A stretch of DNA of 57,577 nucleotides from CALKYB01 sp964510575 (GCA_964510575.1 CAZECN010000020.1:1-57577); one strand, 5' to 3'; counted from the first letter of the stretch, positions 18,254-27,715 are shown. Made by a program: numbers and translations. The notes: generated from the sequence alone by a model not told the origin.

Positions 18254-21200
18254 TAAACACTGTCGAAAATATTGCGGTAAATATCACTAACTTTATTGCC
18301 CAGCTCAGCAACAGAAAAACGAGAGTTGAACCTATCACACATATACTCAAGGTGCTCTGGGTATGGGCATTCTAAGTAACGTCTAATTGCTGAAACTAAA
18401 GATTCAAAACTATCAGATTCAAAAAAGAAACCTGTATTATCCTCATCAACGTAGTCTTCAAGACACCCCATTCGAGGCACTATCACTGGCACGTTATAAC
18501 TGAGAGACAATACAACCGAGCTAGAAGCCCAAATATCTCGAAAATTAAATAATGAAGCATCAAAAACTGCCACGTAGCGAGGTATCTCAGAATTTGGAAT
18601 ATGCTGATCCACTATTGTCACCCCTTCCCCGGCTAGCTTCTTTAACTCATCTAGATATTCCGAACTACTGCTCTTCCCAGCTATAACCAACTCAAGATCA
18701 GGAAATCCTTCTTTTCGAAGTTGACCAACTGCCTCTATGGCATTCTCTAAACCTTTGTAAGGCTTAATCTGACCGATAGCCCCGAGGATCTTTTTCTCAG
18801 AAGAAAATCCAAAATAATTTCGAGCTTCGGATCTTTGAAATGGTTTTCCGTAAAAACTTCTAAAACTTGGATGTTCAATCACTTCAATCTTAGAATCATC
18901 TACCCAGTAAGACATTTTCTGACAGGCTAGTTGACCAAGCACAATAATCTTATCAAACAAAGGGTAAGCTTCTCGGTAGAGTTCTTTATCAATAAGCTCA
19001 AATTGACGATTATGAGGCAAAGGATTGTGTGCGGTGTGAATCAACCTAACATTCTTGCTCTTTAGGAGATTTAGAAAATCAACTAACTCATTAGCTTTTC
19101 TTTTAGTCTCTAACTCAGAACCAGCTCTAGAATGATAGAATGGTTCCAATTGGTGAAAGTGTACTACAATATGACGGCTAGATTTATTCTCCAAAAACCT
19201 TAGTAACTCATCCTGCTTAAAAATATAGTGTAGCTCTTGCCCTTTAGAGGTAATAGACTCAGCAAATAAATTATAATAAGGATTACTTGGAGTAGCTGGA
19301 GTAAATTGAACAACTATCGGAAGATTGCTAGCTCCGTTTGAATGATACCCTTCTCCAGCCGAAATAGCCTCCTTACTAGACAACTTACTAGAGACTTCTA
19401 TCTTTGAAGCCAAAGACCTCTCGTTAGATGATTCAGATACGGACTCGATTTGAATCTCTGGTTTAAGCTTGGACCTAGCCTTTGCTGGTGCGGGTAGGTC
19501 TTTGGGGAGATAGGCAAAAAGCGAAACATCAAGAGCAGCAATAGCTAAGCTTTCAGCTTGAGAAAAATGTCTCAGAGAAGAGGTACTACTCTGATAACTT
19601 TTCAAAACTAGCCTTTTAAGCAATTTGTTAACTAGCAAATCACCTAGTTTCCAGTGTGAGGACTGCAGCAAACTAGCCTGCGCCAAAGTCAATCTCTCTT
19701 TCCAATGTTTAAAAGAATTAAGTATATCTACCAAGCAAGAGAACTCATTCTGTAAAACTCGCCATTCATTTCGAGATATTTTACTTCTCGAACTTGCCAT
19801 TGTCAGCCGCTCAACTAAATCATGAGACAGCCTGTAGTAGCCGATGCTTGGTTTTGAATTTTGCCAATCCCTGAAATCTGATTCGATTTTTTCCAGTTCT
19901 GAAAACAACCGAGCAAACTCCCCTACCGGTTTAAAGAATATAGGTTTGTATAGCTTTTCAATAAATCCCGAGCCTGTTCTAAACGCCAGGGAAGTTCTGG
20001 TTTGCCCGAATGCTTCAAACATCTGCTCGAAGGCATGTTCAAACTCTACTACCTTCTTTCTAAGCAAGTTAAGTCTTTTAAACTCTTCCCCTGAATAAAA
20101 TGAACAGAGACTGGAATTGTTCAATCTCTCTTGGCTAAACTGATCTTTCCACTTCTCAGAGTGCGCCTTCCATTCTCTTGAATTTTTCTCCAATTCTAGC
20201 TTCTTACGAGATAACTCACTTTTTTCAGTTCGGGCCACTTCCAAGGCTTTCGACAACACTTGGGTTTTTTTTCTATTTTGGTCAACTCCTCTACTAACCG
20301 AAGCTAGAACTTGAGAAACCTCAGCTGCATCAACTACAGGTTTAAACTCGTTGCCAATGACTTTACTCTGAACATTACGGGCAACTCTAAGAAGGTGCCT
20401 ACGTTCCCGATTAAGATCTGCAATCTTCCCCGTCAATTCAGCTTTTAGTTCAGCCCGTTCAGCTAGAATACTGACCCTCTCGCTCTCAATTACCGAGAAA
20501 CTATGCTTGGCGGAGCCAATTTGCTCCAAATAACTTCTCAATTTTGGATTAGATTCCAGCAAACTTTTCTCTAGGACTATGCCGAGACCATTAAAGATTT
20601 CAAAAACTTCGAGGCTTAGGTCTCGACTGGAGTTCTCAACAAAATCCTCTACCGCAGTTAGAACTCCATTTTGAGCAGTGTTTGACTGTAGTGCGTTAAA
20701 TGAAGACTGATTCACACCTCCAAACTCTACCAAGTCGCTCTCACTAGGCTTCATCCCCATTTTTGCATAAGGATGTCTAGAATCTTCGGGAATTCTTTCA
20801 GGACTATAATAGAGGTCTCTTCTGGCATAGGGCCATGCTGCATCATGAAAGAAAATAAGCGGAAGAGGCCTCTCACCTGCCACGCTCTCAATTAGCTGCA
20901 GTTCGTTAATGACAGTGTAATAATTATGATCACCATCAACTAGGTAAACGTCTGGTAGTGGTATTTCCTCAATTACATCCAAAGAGGGTGAGCAAAAAAA
21001 GGTAACTCTCTCTCCATGCTCTTTCTTCCAGTCAGAAAAAGAATACAGCGGCTTAGGGTCTACCACTGTTAGGTGCCCCTGTCTGGCCTCTTGAATGAAG
21101 GCCAAAACTTTTGCGGCTAGCTTTCCTTCCTCAGAGCCAATCTCGACAAAAGTCTTGGCTGATATCAACCTACAAATAGGTAGTATCAGAATTTCCCAAA

Positions 21201-21261
21201 GCTTATCCACAGTACCTTCATCTATTGAAAACAGTTGAACTTCAGGCACTTGAATGCCCAA
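18253..21261 (-). CDS. Methyltransferase-like domain, coiled coil and GT4 glycosyltransferase fusion
   Basis: 1002 residues. The N-terminal class I methyltransferase-like domain (about 30-230) keeps TFVEIGSEEGKLAAKVLAF, LTVVDPKP and DVYLVDGDHNYYTVINEL, resembling MethylTransf_24 / cephalosporin-hydroxylase-like enzymes. A coiled coil and helical region follow (about 245-560), then a Ser/Glu linker and a GT4 domain (about 640-1000) with GAIGQIKPYKGLENAIEAVG and VIVPRMGCLEDYVDEDNTGFFF. It probably transfers a sugar to a surface glycan while the N-domain modifies it or binds the acceptor. The TTG start at 21261 has only a weak AGGGTGG about 13 bases upstream; a GTG four codons later is an alternative. 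Confidence 0.8.
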   Translation of the reverse strand: MGIQVPEVQLFSIDEGTVDKLWEILILPICRLISAKTFVEIGSEEGKLAAKVLAFIQEARQGHLTVVDPKPLYSFSDWKKEHGERVTFFCSPSLDVIEEIPLPDVYLVDGDHNYYTVINELQLIESVAGERPLPLIFFHDAAWPYARRDLYYSPERIPEDSRHPYAKMGMKPSESDLVEFGGVNQSSFNALQSNTAQNGVLTAVEDFVENSSRDLSLEVFEIFNGLGIVLEKSLLESNPKLRSYLEQIGSAKHSFSVIESERVSILAERAELKAELTGKIADLNRERRHLLRVARNVQSKVIGNEFKPVVDAAEVSQVLASVSRGVDQNRKKTQVLSKALEVARTEKSELSRKKLELEKNSREWKAHSEKWKDQFSQERLNNSSLCSFYSGEEFKRLNLLRKKVVEFEHAFEQMFEAFGQTRTSLAFRTGSGFIEKLYKPIFFKPVGEFARLFSELEKIESDFRDWQNSKPSIGYYRLSHDLVERLTMASSRSKISRNEWRVLQNEFSCLVDILNSFKHWKERLTLAQASLLQSSHWKLGDLLVNKLLKRLVLKSYQSSTSSLRHFSQAESLAIAALDVSLFAYLPKDLPAPAKARSKLKPEIQIESVSESSNERSLASKIEVSSKLSSKEAISAGEGYHSNGASNLPIVVQFTPATPSNPYYNLFAESITSKGQELHYIFKQDELLRFLENKSSRHIVVHFHQLEPFYHSRAGSELETKRKANELVDFLNLLKSKNVRLIHTAHNPLPHNRQFELIDKELYREAYPLFDKIIVLGQLACQKMSYWVDDSKIEVIEHPSFRSFYGKPFQRSEARNYFGFSSEKKILGAIGQIKPYKGLENAIEAVGQLRKEGFPDLELVIAGKSSSSEYLDELKKLAGEGVTIVDQHIPNSEIPRYVAVFDASLFNFRDIWASSSVVLSLSYNVPVIVPRMGCLEDYVDEDNTGFFFESDSFESLVSAIRRYLECPYPEHLEYMCDRFNSRFSVAELGNKVSDIYRNIFDSV

Positions 21262-21366
21262 GTCTACACTATATCCACCCTAGGCAATGATAGCCAGAGG
21301 GGCAGTAAGATCTTCAAAAAATTCGATAAATTGAGCCGTAAAAGTGTCTAAGTGGGCACTAGTGTT

Positions 21367-22188
21367 TCAAGATGCTTGTCCACTTGTTGAAATGAATTCA
21401 CATTCGGCCTCCAACATAATTGGATATACCTGCATCGAACGCATTAAACGGGAAATCCAAGAAGTCGTAAGTCTATAACCATAATAAGTAACCTGACACT
21501 TATTTACTCCGGGAGCGATAGGAGCAACAACATGATCAGGGATATAAAAAGGGTCCCCGTAGTTTAGCGTCTTCCAAATATCATGAGCTAGCCTAGGCCT
21601 AACTCTAAAATATACCGAATCCTCTTCCCTACACTGACCAAGTGAATTACATCCTCTCACCGAATGAACATTATGGTCAGGATCAATTTCCTGAGTATGG
21701 TTTAAATAGAACTCACCAGTAGTTTTGGAAGATAGCATCATGGCACCATCAACCACCGGCTCAACCGTAAAGAATCGGATCACTTCTCCAAGCTTAGTCG
21801 GTGTAAACGCGAGTAGAGTCACCAGCGTAGCACCTACTAAGAATCCTGCTCGTGAGCGACTTACCATTCGCTCTTCACCTACGCCCTTATAAGCAAACCT
21901 ACTCCAAAGTGCTGAGTATTTTCCTGTAATCCAAAGTATTGGAGGTGCGACTACGGAATAAACTGGTTCCAGCACTCCATCCCAAACTCCACCAAGGGTA
22001 TTGCGAACATTCTTCGAAAAGCGAGCTAATATTCCTAGCTCCTCAAATATACTAGCTTCGCTATCAGCTTTAGTTTCTTCCTTAGATCTATTGGTAGACT
22101 TGATGTGTCTGGAAAAGCTTTCAGCCTCTTTCTCAAGCCTTTTGGCTCGAGTTTCTAGACTCTCTCCATCTTTACCTTTCTCAGTCAT
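21367..22188 (-). CDS. Single-pass membrane protein co-transcribed with Hsp100 ATPase, unknown family
   Basis: 273 residues, not recognised. The N-terminal 60 residues are charged and helical (LETRAKRLEKEAESFSRHIKS), so probably cytoplasmic. A semi-hydrophobic stretch follows (YSVVAPPILWITGKYSALW), then a clear membrane segment (SRAGFLVGATLVTLLAFTP, about 110-130). The C-terminal ~140 residues contain four cysteines (RGCNSLGQC, NKCQVTYYGY, EAECEF), fitting a disulfide-stabilised periplasmic domain. The YYGYR stretch recalls DUF1523-type proteins, but this is a weak resemblance. Its ATG overlaps the Hsp100 stop in ATGA, so the two are translationally coupled. Confidence 0.65.
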   Translation of the reverse strand: MTEKGKDGESLETRAKRLEKEAESFSRHIKSTNRSKEETKADSEASIFEELGILARFSKNVRNTLGGVWDGVLEPVYSVVAPPILWITGKYSALWSRFAYKGVGEERMVSRSRAGFLVGATLVTLLAFTPTKLGEVIRFFTVEPVVDGAMMLSSKTTGEFYLNHTQEIDPDHNVHSVRGCNSLGQCREEDSVYFRVRPRLAHDIWKTLNYGDPFYIPDHVVAPIAPGVNKCQVTYYGYRLTTSWISRLMRSMQVYPIMLEAECEFISTSGQAS

Positions 22189-24320
22189 TGAAAGTTTAGC
22201 TGGGTTTGACCATTTTGCTCATCATAGGTGACTTCAATTTGTCCACCACCTTCACCTTTGTCCAAAACAAAGTCTGCTATAGCTGAGGTAATATTACGAT
22301 CTATATAACCAAGTATACTCCTTGCTCCCTCACGCATAACATATTTCTCTTCGATAATTTTTAGAAGCTCTTGGTCTTTGATGCCTAAAGAGATGCCCAT
22401 CTGATCAACAAGACCGTTAATTCTTTTCAGGTCCTTTTTAGCAATCATTTCTAAAACTTCGTTGTCTAGGCGGTTAAAGCAGAAAATATTTCCGCCAAAC
22501 CTTCCTAAAAATTCTGGCTTATACTCATCGTATAACTCTAGCTTCGCTAGCTTCTTTGATTCTTCAAACTCGATATTTTGATCAAGGAAATGTCTGGTAC
22601 CAATGTTGGTAGTCATAATTATAGTGGCATCTTTAAAAGAAGCAGTTAATCCGCGACTATCAGTAAGCCGAGCATCATCAAGAATTTGAAGCATGACATT
22701 GAAAACATCGGCATGAGCCTTTTCAATTTCATCAAATAGAATTACGCAGTAAGGATTTTTTCTAACAGAGTTGGTTAGAATCCCTCCTTGCTCATACCCC
22801 TCGTAACCTGGGGGAGCTCCAATCAACTTAGCTACAGCATGGCGTTCCATATACTCAGACATATCAAATCTAAGCAGCGGGATACTTAGAGAATCAGAAA
22901 GTGCTTTTGCCAACTCGGTTTTACCAACGCCGGATGGCCCAAGAAACATGAAAGTGCCAGATGGTTTATTTGGCAATTTAAGACCCAACCTGGCGCGCTT
23001 AACAGCTTTGGCAACCTCTGTTACTGGCTCAGGCTGACCAATCACCCTCGATGCCAAATGGGTATCTAACTCTTTAAGCTTGGTTCTTTCATCCTCATTG
23101 AGAGTGTCAACTGGAATTCCAGAGAGCTTACTGAAAGATTTTAATACTAGCTCTGAATCCAACTTTAATTCAGAGTGAATCTTTTGGATCTTTTCTTGAT
23201 AAGCGCTATTCGCATCCGAGATTAGTCTATTGATTTTCCCAATTTTATCTCGAAGAGCAGAAATCTCCTCTGTATCCAAATTGGTGTCAGCGAGCGAATT
23301 TACTACCTGATTAAACTCCGAAGCTGCTGCAGTTTTCTCTAAGTCTGAGGTTCTTTCACGGTGAAGTGTTCTTAGTCTCTCAATCTCTGCTTCAAGTTTT
23401 CTAATTTCAGTTTCACCCTCAGTGATATCTCTATAAAGTCTACGCACATCATTCTGACGAGATTCCCAAGCTTCCAGCTCATTCTGAATCCTAGTCCTCA
23501 GAGCCTCTTCTTCAGGCGTCCCAACAATAGACTCCAGTTCTTCTTCCATCTCGGTAACAACGATTGGTCTTGCCTGAGATTGTTGGATCAAATCCGTCAT
23601 TGAGTGATCCAACAGAGAAACTGCTGCATCTGGTTGAGCACGCAATACTGTAAGCTTATACTTTTCCGTCAGCGAGGCTGCGGTTTCCAGGGCGTCATCA
23701 GCAATCGTAATGCCATGGTGTCTTTGAAGTTGTTCTCTTGCTTGGCTTAGAATGACACGAAGATTTTCTGATGAAGGTTCTTTAACTTCATAGAGCGTAC
23801 TGAACTCTAAAGCATCTCCATCTACTGCTAGAACTTCACCAAGATTTTCATCATTGGTTTCAAGAATGGCTTGGTATTTACCATTCTTTAAATCTCCCAT
23901 AAGACCATTGATTACGTTAGAGCAACCATTAGCTTGAGCAGCTCTGATAAAATCTACTGTATCCTCCACAACGAGCACAGCGTCTCGAGTTTGAGTGAGA
24001 GTTTGTCTAACCATCTTGAAATGCTTATTGATAGTTTGGCTACTACCCGACTCAAAGAGAGCGTCACTATCAATCCAATAAAATCTTTTACCGACAATTT
24101 CTGCTGAAACTCCAAGATCGTTTTTAGACGACTCCAAACCAAGTACAACGGAGCTTATTCCTACACCTGGTCGACCCGTAACAATTACGTTTCGTTTAAG
24201 CATCCTAATTAGAATACTTGAGAGCTCTTCTAACTCTCGATCTCGCCCAACAAGTTTAAAACCGGGACGAGTCTCTAGCAACTCACTAGCCCTAACTAGG
24301 ATTTCATTAATCGTTGCCAT
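22185..24320 (-). CDS. Hsp100/Clp-type AAA+ ATPase with a degenerate first ATPase domain
   Basis: 711 residues, no Clp N-domain. D1 aligns with ClpB (LVGRDRELEELSSIL, then GRPGVGIS at 49-56), but the Walker A lysine is Ile. Walker B reads VVEDTV where ClpB has an IDE(I/L)H-type motif, the KYRG pore loop is absent, and the ALERRF arginine finger is ALEFST. A coiled-coil middle domain runs about 240-390. D2 is intact: GPSGVGKTELAKAL (about 460), the PPGYEGYEQGG pore loop, VILFDEIEKAH (about 525), FLGRFGG and sensor-2 GARSIL. It should be an unfoldase or disaggregase driven by D2 alone. I see no IGF/L-type ClpP-binding tripeptide, so it is more ClpB-like than ClpA-like. It starts directly after the stop of the upstream helical-protein gene. 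Confidence 0.88.
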   Translation of the reverse strand: MATINEILVRASELLETRPGFKLVGRDRELEELSSILIRMLKRNVIVTGRPGVGISSVVLGLESSKNDLGVSAEIVGKRFYWIDSDALFESGSSQTINKHFKMVRQTLTQTRDAVLVVEDTVDFIRAAQANGCSNVINGLMGDLKNGKYQAILETNDENLGEVLAVDGDALEFSTLYEVKEPSSENLRVILSQAREQLQRHHGITIADDALETAASLTEKYKLTVLRAQPDAAVSLLDHSMTDLIQQSQARPIVVTEMEEELESIVGTPEEEALRTRIQNELEAWESRQNDVRRLYRDITEGETEIRKLEAEIERLRTLHRERTSDLEKTAAASEFNQVVNSLADTNLDTEEISALRDKIGKINRLISDANSAYQEKIQKIHSELKLDSELVLKSFSKLSGIPVDTLNEDERTKLKELDTHLASRVIGQPEPVTEVAKAVKRARLGLKLPNKPSGTFMFLGPSGVGKTELAKALSDSLSIPLLRFDMSEYMERHAVAKLIGAPPGYEGYEQGGILTNSVRKNPYCVILFDEIEKAHADVFNVMLQILDDARLTDSRGLTASFKDATIIMTTNIGTRHFLDQNIEFEESKKLAKLELYDEYKPEFLGRFGGNIFCFNRLDNEVLEMIAKKDLKRINGLVDQMGISLGIKDQELLKIIEEKYVMREGARSILGYIDRNITSAIADFVLDKGEGGGQIEVTYDEQNGQTQLNFQ

Positions 24321-26045
24321 CTAGCTTCCTAGTTTATCGAAAGGATTGGCAAAGCCCTCTCCTTGCTCACCGCCTTTCCCTGTCTTATCTGCTGCCTTAT
24401 CTACTGCAGCGACTTTTTCCTCACCCTTGCCAACTGCAATCCCAGCATCAGCACGGTCAGCGTTAAAGTCATCAATAGCTCCTTGAACACTTCCAGAAAC
24501 TTTTCTTATTGCATCTACTGTTTCTCTCATTCTGTCATACCCCTGTGAAGCAATTTCACTGGAAGCATTCAAAACCTGACCATAGTCTTCTAATTCTCCA
24601 ACGAGTTTAGAGATGGCTTTTGCCTCGAGATCAACATTAGTCGCGTTTCGTATAACTTCTTGTGAAACAATCGTTTGATTTTGCTCCGCCATCTCAGCAA
24701 AGTTACCCGCAGCCACGGCACGAGACTCAGTGGTGGCAGCTGAAGAAATAGCACTAATCACTGACATCAACTGCTCCGCCATTTGAGAAACGCCCTCTAA
24801 GTGAAGCCTCTTTGTGCTACCAGTTTCATTCCTGATCGTATCCTTATAAGCCTGAATTTGAACAGATTGCTTGGTCAAGCCACCAATAGAGTTGGCTATA
24901 TCAACTGCTCCCTCGTCTGTTCGAGCAATGTGCTCATTCAAATCCTTTAACTGCTCCTCTCTGGTCATCTTTGCAATAGAAGACTCATCAGCCGGGCTGT
25001 TCTCAAGGGAACTACGAGCACCCTGATTATTGTTGTTAGCCACCTTTAGGGAATCATCAATAATCATGTGGAAATTTCGGAGCATGCTGTTCGAATCCCC
25101 GACGACTTCAGAATGTTTACCTAGTCTCTCTAAAGTTCCAAGCACGTTTTTTAGCTTGTCATCTGAAGTATCAACGTAGTTAATCGCTGCATCAATCAAA
25201 GCTTTTTGGCGATCTCTATTGTCATCATTAGTCAGATCTAAAAACTGTCGCAGCGTTTCTTTTTGAGCTCTTAGCTCAGGGTTTAGACCCTCTCTCCCCT
25301 CTTCTATTAGACTATTCTGATCTTTAATACTTTCTAAAAGATTCTCATGCTCTTTAGCCGCTTCGGGAATAGTAAATTTTCTTAACTCATCAATCTTGGC
25401 TTGAGACTCTGCTCGCACTGGCCCAAAACCAAACAAGCTGCGATCTTTAGAGAGGAATGAAAGGTCCCGCTCCAACTTCAGCCACTGATCTTTATTCTTA
25501 GCTTGTTGATTCTCGAGATCAGATAGTTTCTGCTCTTGCTCTTCCTTCCAAGTAATATCGTCTTGAATATCCTTGTAGACTTCCGTGACTTTATTGTTTT
25601 TTCTAATTTCAAAAACAGCTTGAAGCACCTGCATTAAAGGCTCAACCTTTTCCTGAAATTGAATAGTTGCTGCACTCATCTGATCGATGACTTGCTGCAG
25701 CTGAGCGAATGCCTCAGTATCTTGAAGTTTAATACCCTCACGATTTATAACTTTTCTTTGTTCTTGAAGGTACTCCATGAACTTATGAAAAGCTTCAATC
25801 TTCTCGCGGTTTTGTTCTTTAGTTGCTTCGGAGTCGAAGGCAACAAGTGAAGCTATTTGATCTCTTTTCGCCTCAGGGTCTAGGTTCGTATTGAACATAA
25901 CTTGGGCAAAGGGATTTTCTTGAATAGCCAATGAAAGCTCGGAGGACTCCGACTCACTCTTGGAAGCCTTTACTCTATCCGCAAGCTCTCGTGCCTGAGA
26001 GATGACCTCTTTTTTACTTACCTTACCCTTTGAAGATGTGCTCAT
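24321..26045 (-). CDS. Large all-helical coiled-coil protein, partner of the Hsp100 ATPase (TelA-like?)
   Basis: 574 residues, no signal peptide or membrane segment, with a strong AGGAGG ahead of the ATG. It is nearly all helix, with charged heptad-like stretches (QEEQEQKLSDLENQQAKNKDQWLKLERDL-type) and a C-terminal region (NQTIVSQEVIRNATNVDLEAKAISKLVGELEDYGQVLNA) reminiscent of TelA-type toxic-anion-resistance proteins. That resemblance was judged by eye and may only reflect helical composition. Its stop is immediately followed by the Hsp100 ATG, so the products are made together; it is a candidate adaptor or substrate of that ATPase. Confidence 0.62.
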   Translation of the reverse strand: MSTSSKGKVSKKEVISQARELADRVKASKSESESSELSLAIQENPFAQVMFNTNLDPEAKRDQIASLVAFDSEATKEQNREKIEAFHKFMEYLQEQRKVINREGIKLQDTEAFAQLQQVIDQMSAATIQFQEKVEPLMQVLQAVFEIRKNNKVTEVYKDIQDDITWKEEQEQKLSDLENQQAKNKDQWLKLERDLSFLSKDRSLFGFGPVRAESQAKIDELRKFTIPEAAKEHENLLESIKDQNSLIEEGREGLNPELRAQKETLRQFLDLTNDDNRDRQKALIDAAINYVDTSDDKLKNVLGTLERLGKHSEVVGDSNSMLRNFHMIIDDSLKVANNNNQGARSSLENSPADESSIAKMTREEQLKDLNEHIARTDEGAVDIANSIGGLTKQSVQIQAYKDTIRNETGSTKRLHLEGVSQMAEQLMSVISAISSAATTESRAVAAGNFAEMAEQNQTIVSQEVIRNATNVDLEAKAISKLVGELEDYGQVLNASSEIASQGYDRMRETVDAIRKVSGSVQGAIDDFNADRADAGIAVGKGEEKVAAVDKAADKTGKGGEQGEGFANPFDKLGS

Positions 26046-26302
26046 TCTGCCTCCTTATTGCTTCCCTTATCTTAGGAATTACCGACCACTTTTATGTCGA
26101 CCAACTAGCCTATCAACTTGATCAGGACTACGACTCTGCATAATTTCCTGAATCTAGGGCAAAAAGGCCTCAAAGAGCTTGGGATCTGCTCTACCATTCA
26201 GCTAGCAACACAATATCATATTATACGAGATTGACTTCTAACCCAATAAACTTCGGGTTGTTCGGGAATATTTGTTGGAAAAAGGAAGACTTGAACCTTT
26301 GG

Positions 26303-26761
26303 TTAATCACTACCCAAAAGTTTCTTTAATAGACCTTTGATTACTCCTGATCTTTTCTCAGGTATTTCCTCTACAGGAGCTTTTACTTTTTTGGGCTCAA
26401 ACCGAACCGTACTACTTCCATCCTCTTCAATGGTATAATCCTTGTGCACAGTACCTGAGTAGGCTTTTTCAATAATCGATACATGGCATGAGGGAGAATC
26501 TATTTCAGCTTGAGTTGCTTTATAGGCTAAGCCAAATGAATTAACTCGCCAGCTACTAATAGACACACCATCTGGCATTTTTAAGTCTTGCAAGTCCTGA
26601 CCAACCTCTTCAAGCTTGTGCAAGCAAGGTTCAGTAACACCTTCACTTGTAACCAAATTATTCTCCTTTAAGACCTCGGTCACCAGCCTTTGCAGCTCCT
26701 GAACATCCTGAGTCTCGGACTCCTGATCCTTTGGGCTGTTCTCTTCTTTCAAATCTGCCAT
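26303..26761 (-). CDS. Small acidic protein upstream of the Hsp100 operon, unknown function
   Basis: 152 residues with no recognisable family. The first 30 residues are acidic and polar (MADLKEENSPKDQESETQDVQ). A compact middle part follows (GVSISSWRVNSFGLAYKATQAEIDSPSCHVSIIEKAY), and the tail GVIKGLLKKLLGSD is amphipathic, possibly a membrane- or partner-binding helix. It precedes the helical protein gene by 257 bp on the same strand, so it may belong to the same unit or have its own promoter. No strong ribosome-binding site is visible. Confidence 0.5.
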   Translation of the reverse strand: MADLKEENSPKDQESETQDVQELQRLVTEVLKENNLVTSEGVTEPCLHKLEEVGQDLQDLKMPDGVSISSWRVNSFGLAYKATQAEIDSPSCHVSIIEKAYSGTVHKDYTIEEDGSSTVRFEPKKVKAPVEEIPEKRSGVIKGLLKKLLGSD

Positions 26762-26856
26762 ATAGTAGTTATTAATGATTTAAGGGATGCCATAGCATAT
26801 TATTTCCCTGCAATTTTAGGCCCTTAGCAACTGTATTTCACCAAAACCTTCTCAGA

Positions 26857-27687
26857 ATGAACTCTACCGCCTTTAGTTTGATTCTTGTATCTGCAGCCAT
26901 TCACGCTGGGTGGAACCTCTTACTTAAAAAACATACTGGCAATTTGTTCGTACTCTGGGTGGGTTTACTGATTCCTGGAGTACTAATAAGCAGCTGGGGT
27001 ATTGCAAGCGGAGAGATAGGCTTGGAATCCAAAGGCCTAGAATACCTAGTAGCTTCAGGGATCGTTCATGCTCTTTACTTCTACCTTTTATCAATCTGCT
27101 ACTCTAAAGGTGAAATTTCCTTAGTCTATCCTATTACCAGAGGAACTGCTGTTGGCGCAGCTTGCATAGGTGCCTGGTTTCTTTTTGAAGAAAACATATC
27201 TACTCTTGGTTACCTAGGAATTGCCCTAGTAGTACTAGGAGTGTTCGCTATCCAAGGGACAAAAGCTAACCGCAGCGATTTTAGATTAGTAAGCCTCTCT
27301 ATATTGGCTGGGGCTTTTAGCGGACTTTATTCGATAATCGACAAGGTGGGTTCCCAGTTTATTTCCCCTCTCCCCTACAATGGCGGTTTCTTCCTAATAT
27401 CCGCACTTTGCTTAAGCCCTATTGTTCTAAAAAGACATAAGTTGGCAGAGATTACCGGAGCTTTCATTCCTGGCCTTCAAATAGGTTTCGGGATAATAAC
27501 TTGCTACATATTGGTCCTTTACGCTTACTCTTTTGGAGAACTTTCCTACATAGTTCCAACTAGAGAGGTCTCTGTTTTATTTGGAGCTATACTTGGCTGG
27601 AGGTTTCTCAATGAAAAAATCGGCAAAGCTAAAGTAATAGGAATTGCTATTATCCTATTTGGCATAACGCTAATTAAATTTACCTAA
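26857..27687 (+). CDS. EamA/DMT-superfamily transporter
   Basis: 276 residues with about ten hydrophobic segments in two repeated halves, as in the drug/metabolite transporter family. The first half includes ILVSAAIHAGWNLLLKK and GEISLVYPITRGTAVGAACIGAWFLFEEN; the second repeats this as GELSYIVPTREVSVLFGAILGWRFLNEK. Each half ends with the typical inner-membrane helix-turn (LGYLGIALVVLGVFAI; AKVIGIAIILFGITLI). These proteins export small metabolites; the substrate cannot be told. A LysR regulator gene follows on the same strand and probably controls it. Confidence 0.88.
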   Translation: MNSTAFSLILVSAAIHAGWNLLLKKHTGNLFVLWVGLLIPGVLISSWGIASGEIGLESKGLEYLVASGIVHALYFYLLSICYSKGEISLVYPITRGTAVGAACIGAWFLFEENISTLGYLGIALVVLGVFAIQGTKANRSDFRLVSLSILAGAFSGLYSIIDKVGSQFISPLPYNGGFFLISALCLSPIVLKRHKLAEITGAFIPGLQIGFGIITCYILVLYAYSFGELSYIVPTREVSVLFGAILGWRFLNEKIGKAKVIGIAIILFGITLIKFT

Positions 27688-27715
27688 TCCCCTCGAATAG
27701 ATTTAGTTTAGTTTT

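Noticed and set aside
26260..26302. GGTTCAAGTC on the minus strand looked like a tRNA T-loop.
   Set aside because: The flanking T stem does not pair over five bases, no D or anticodon arm precedes it, and the upstream sequence is the coding end of the small acidic protein gene.
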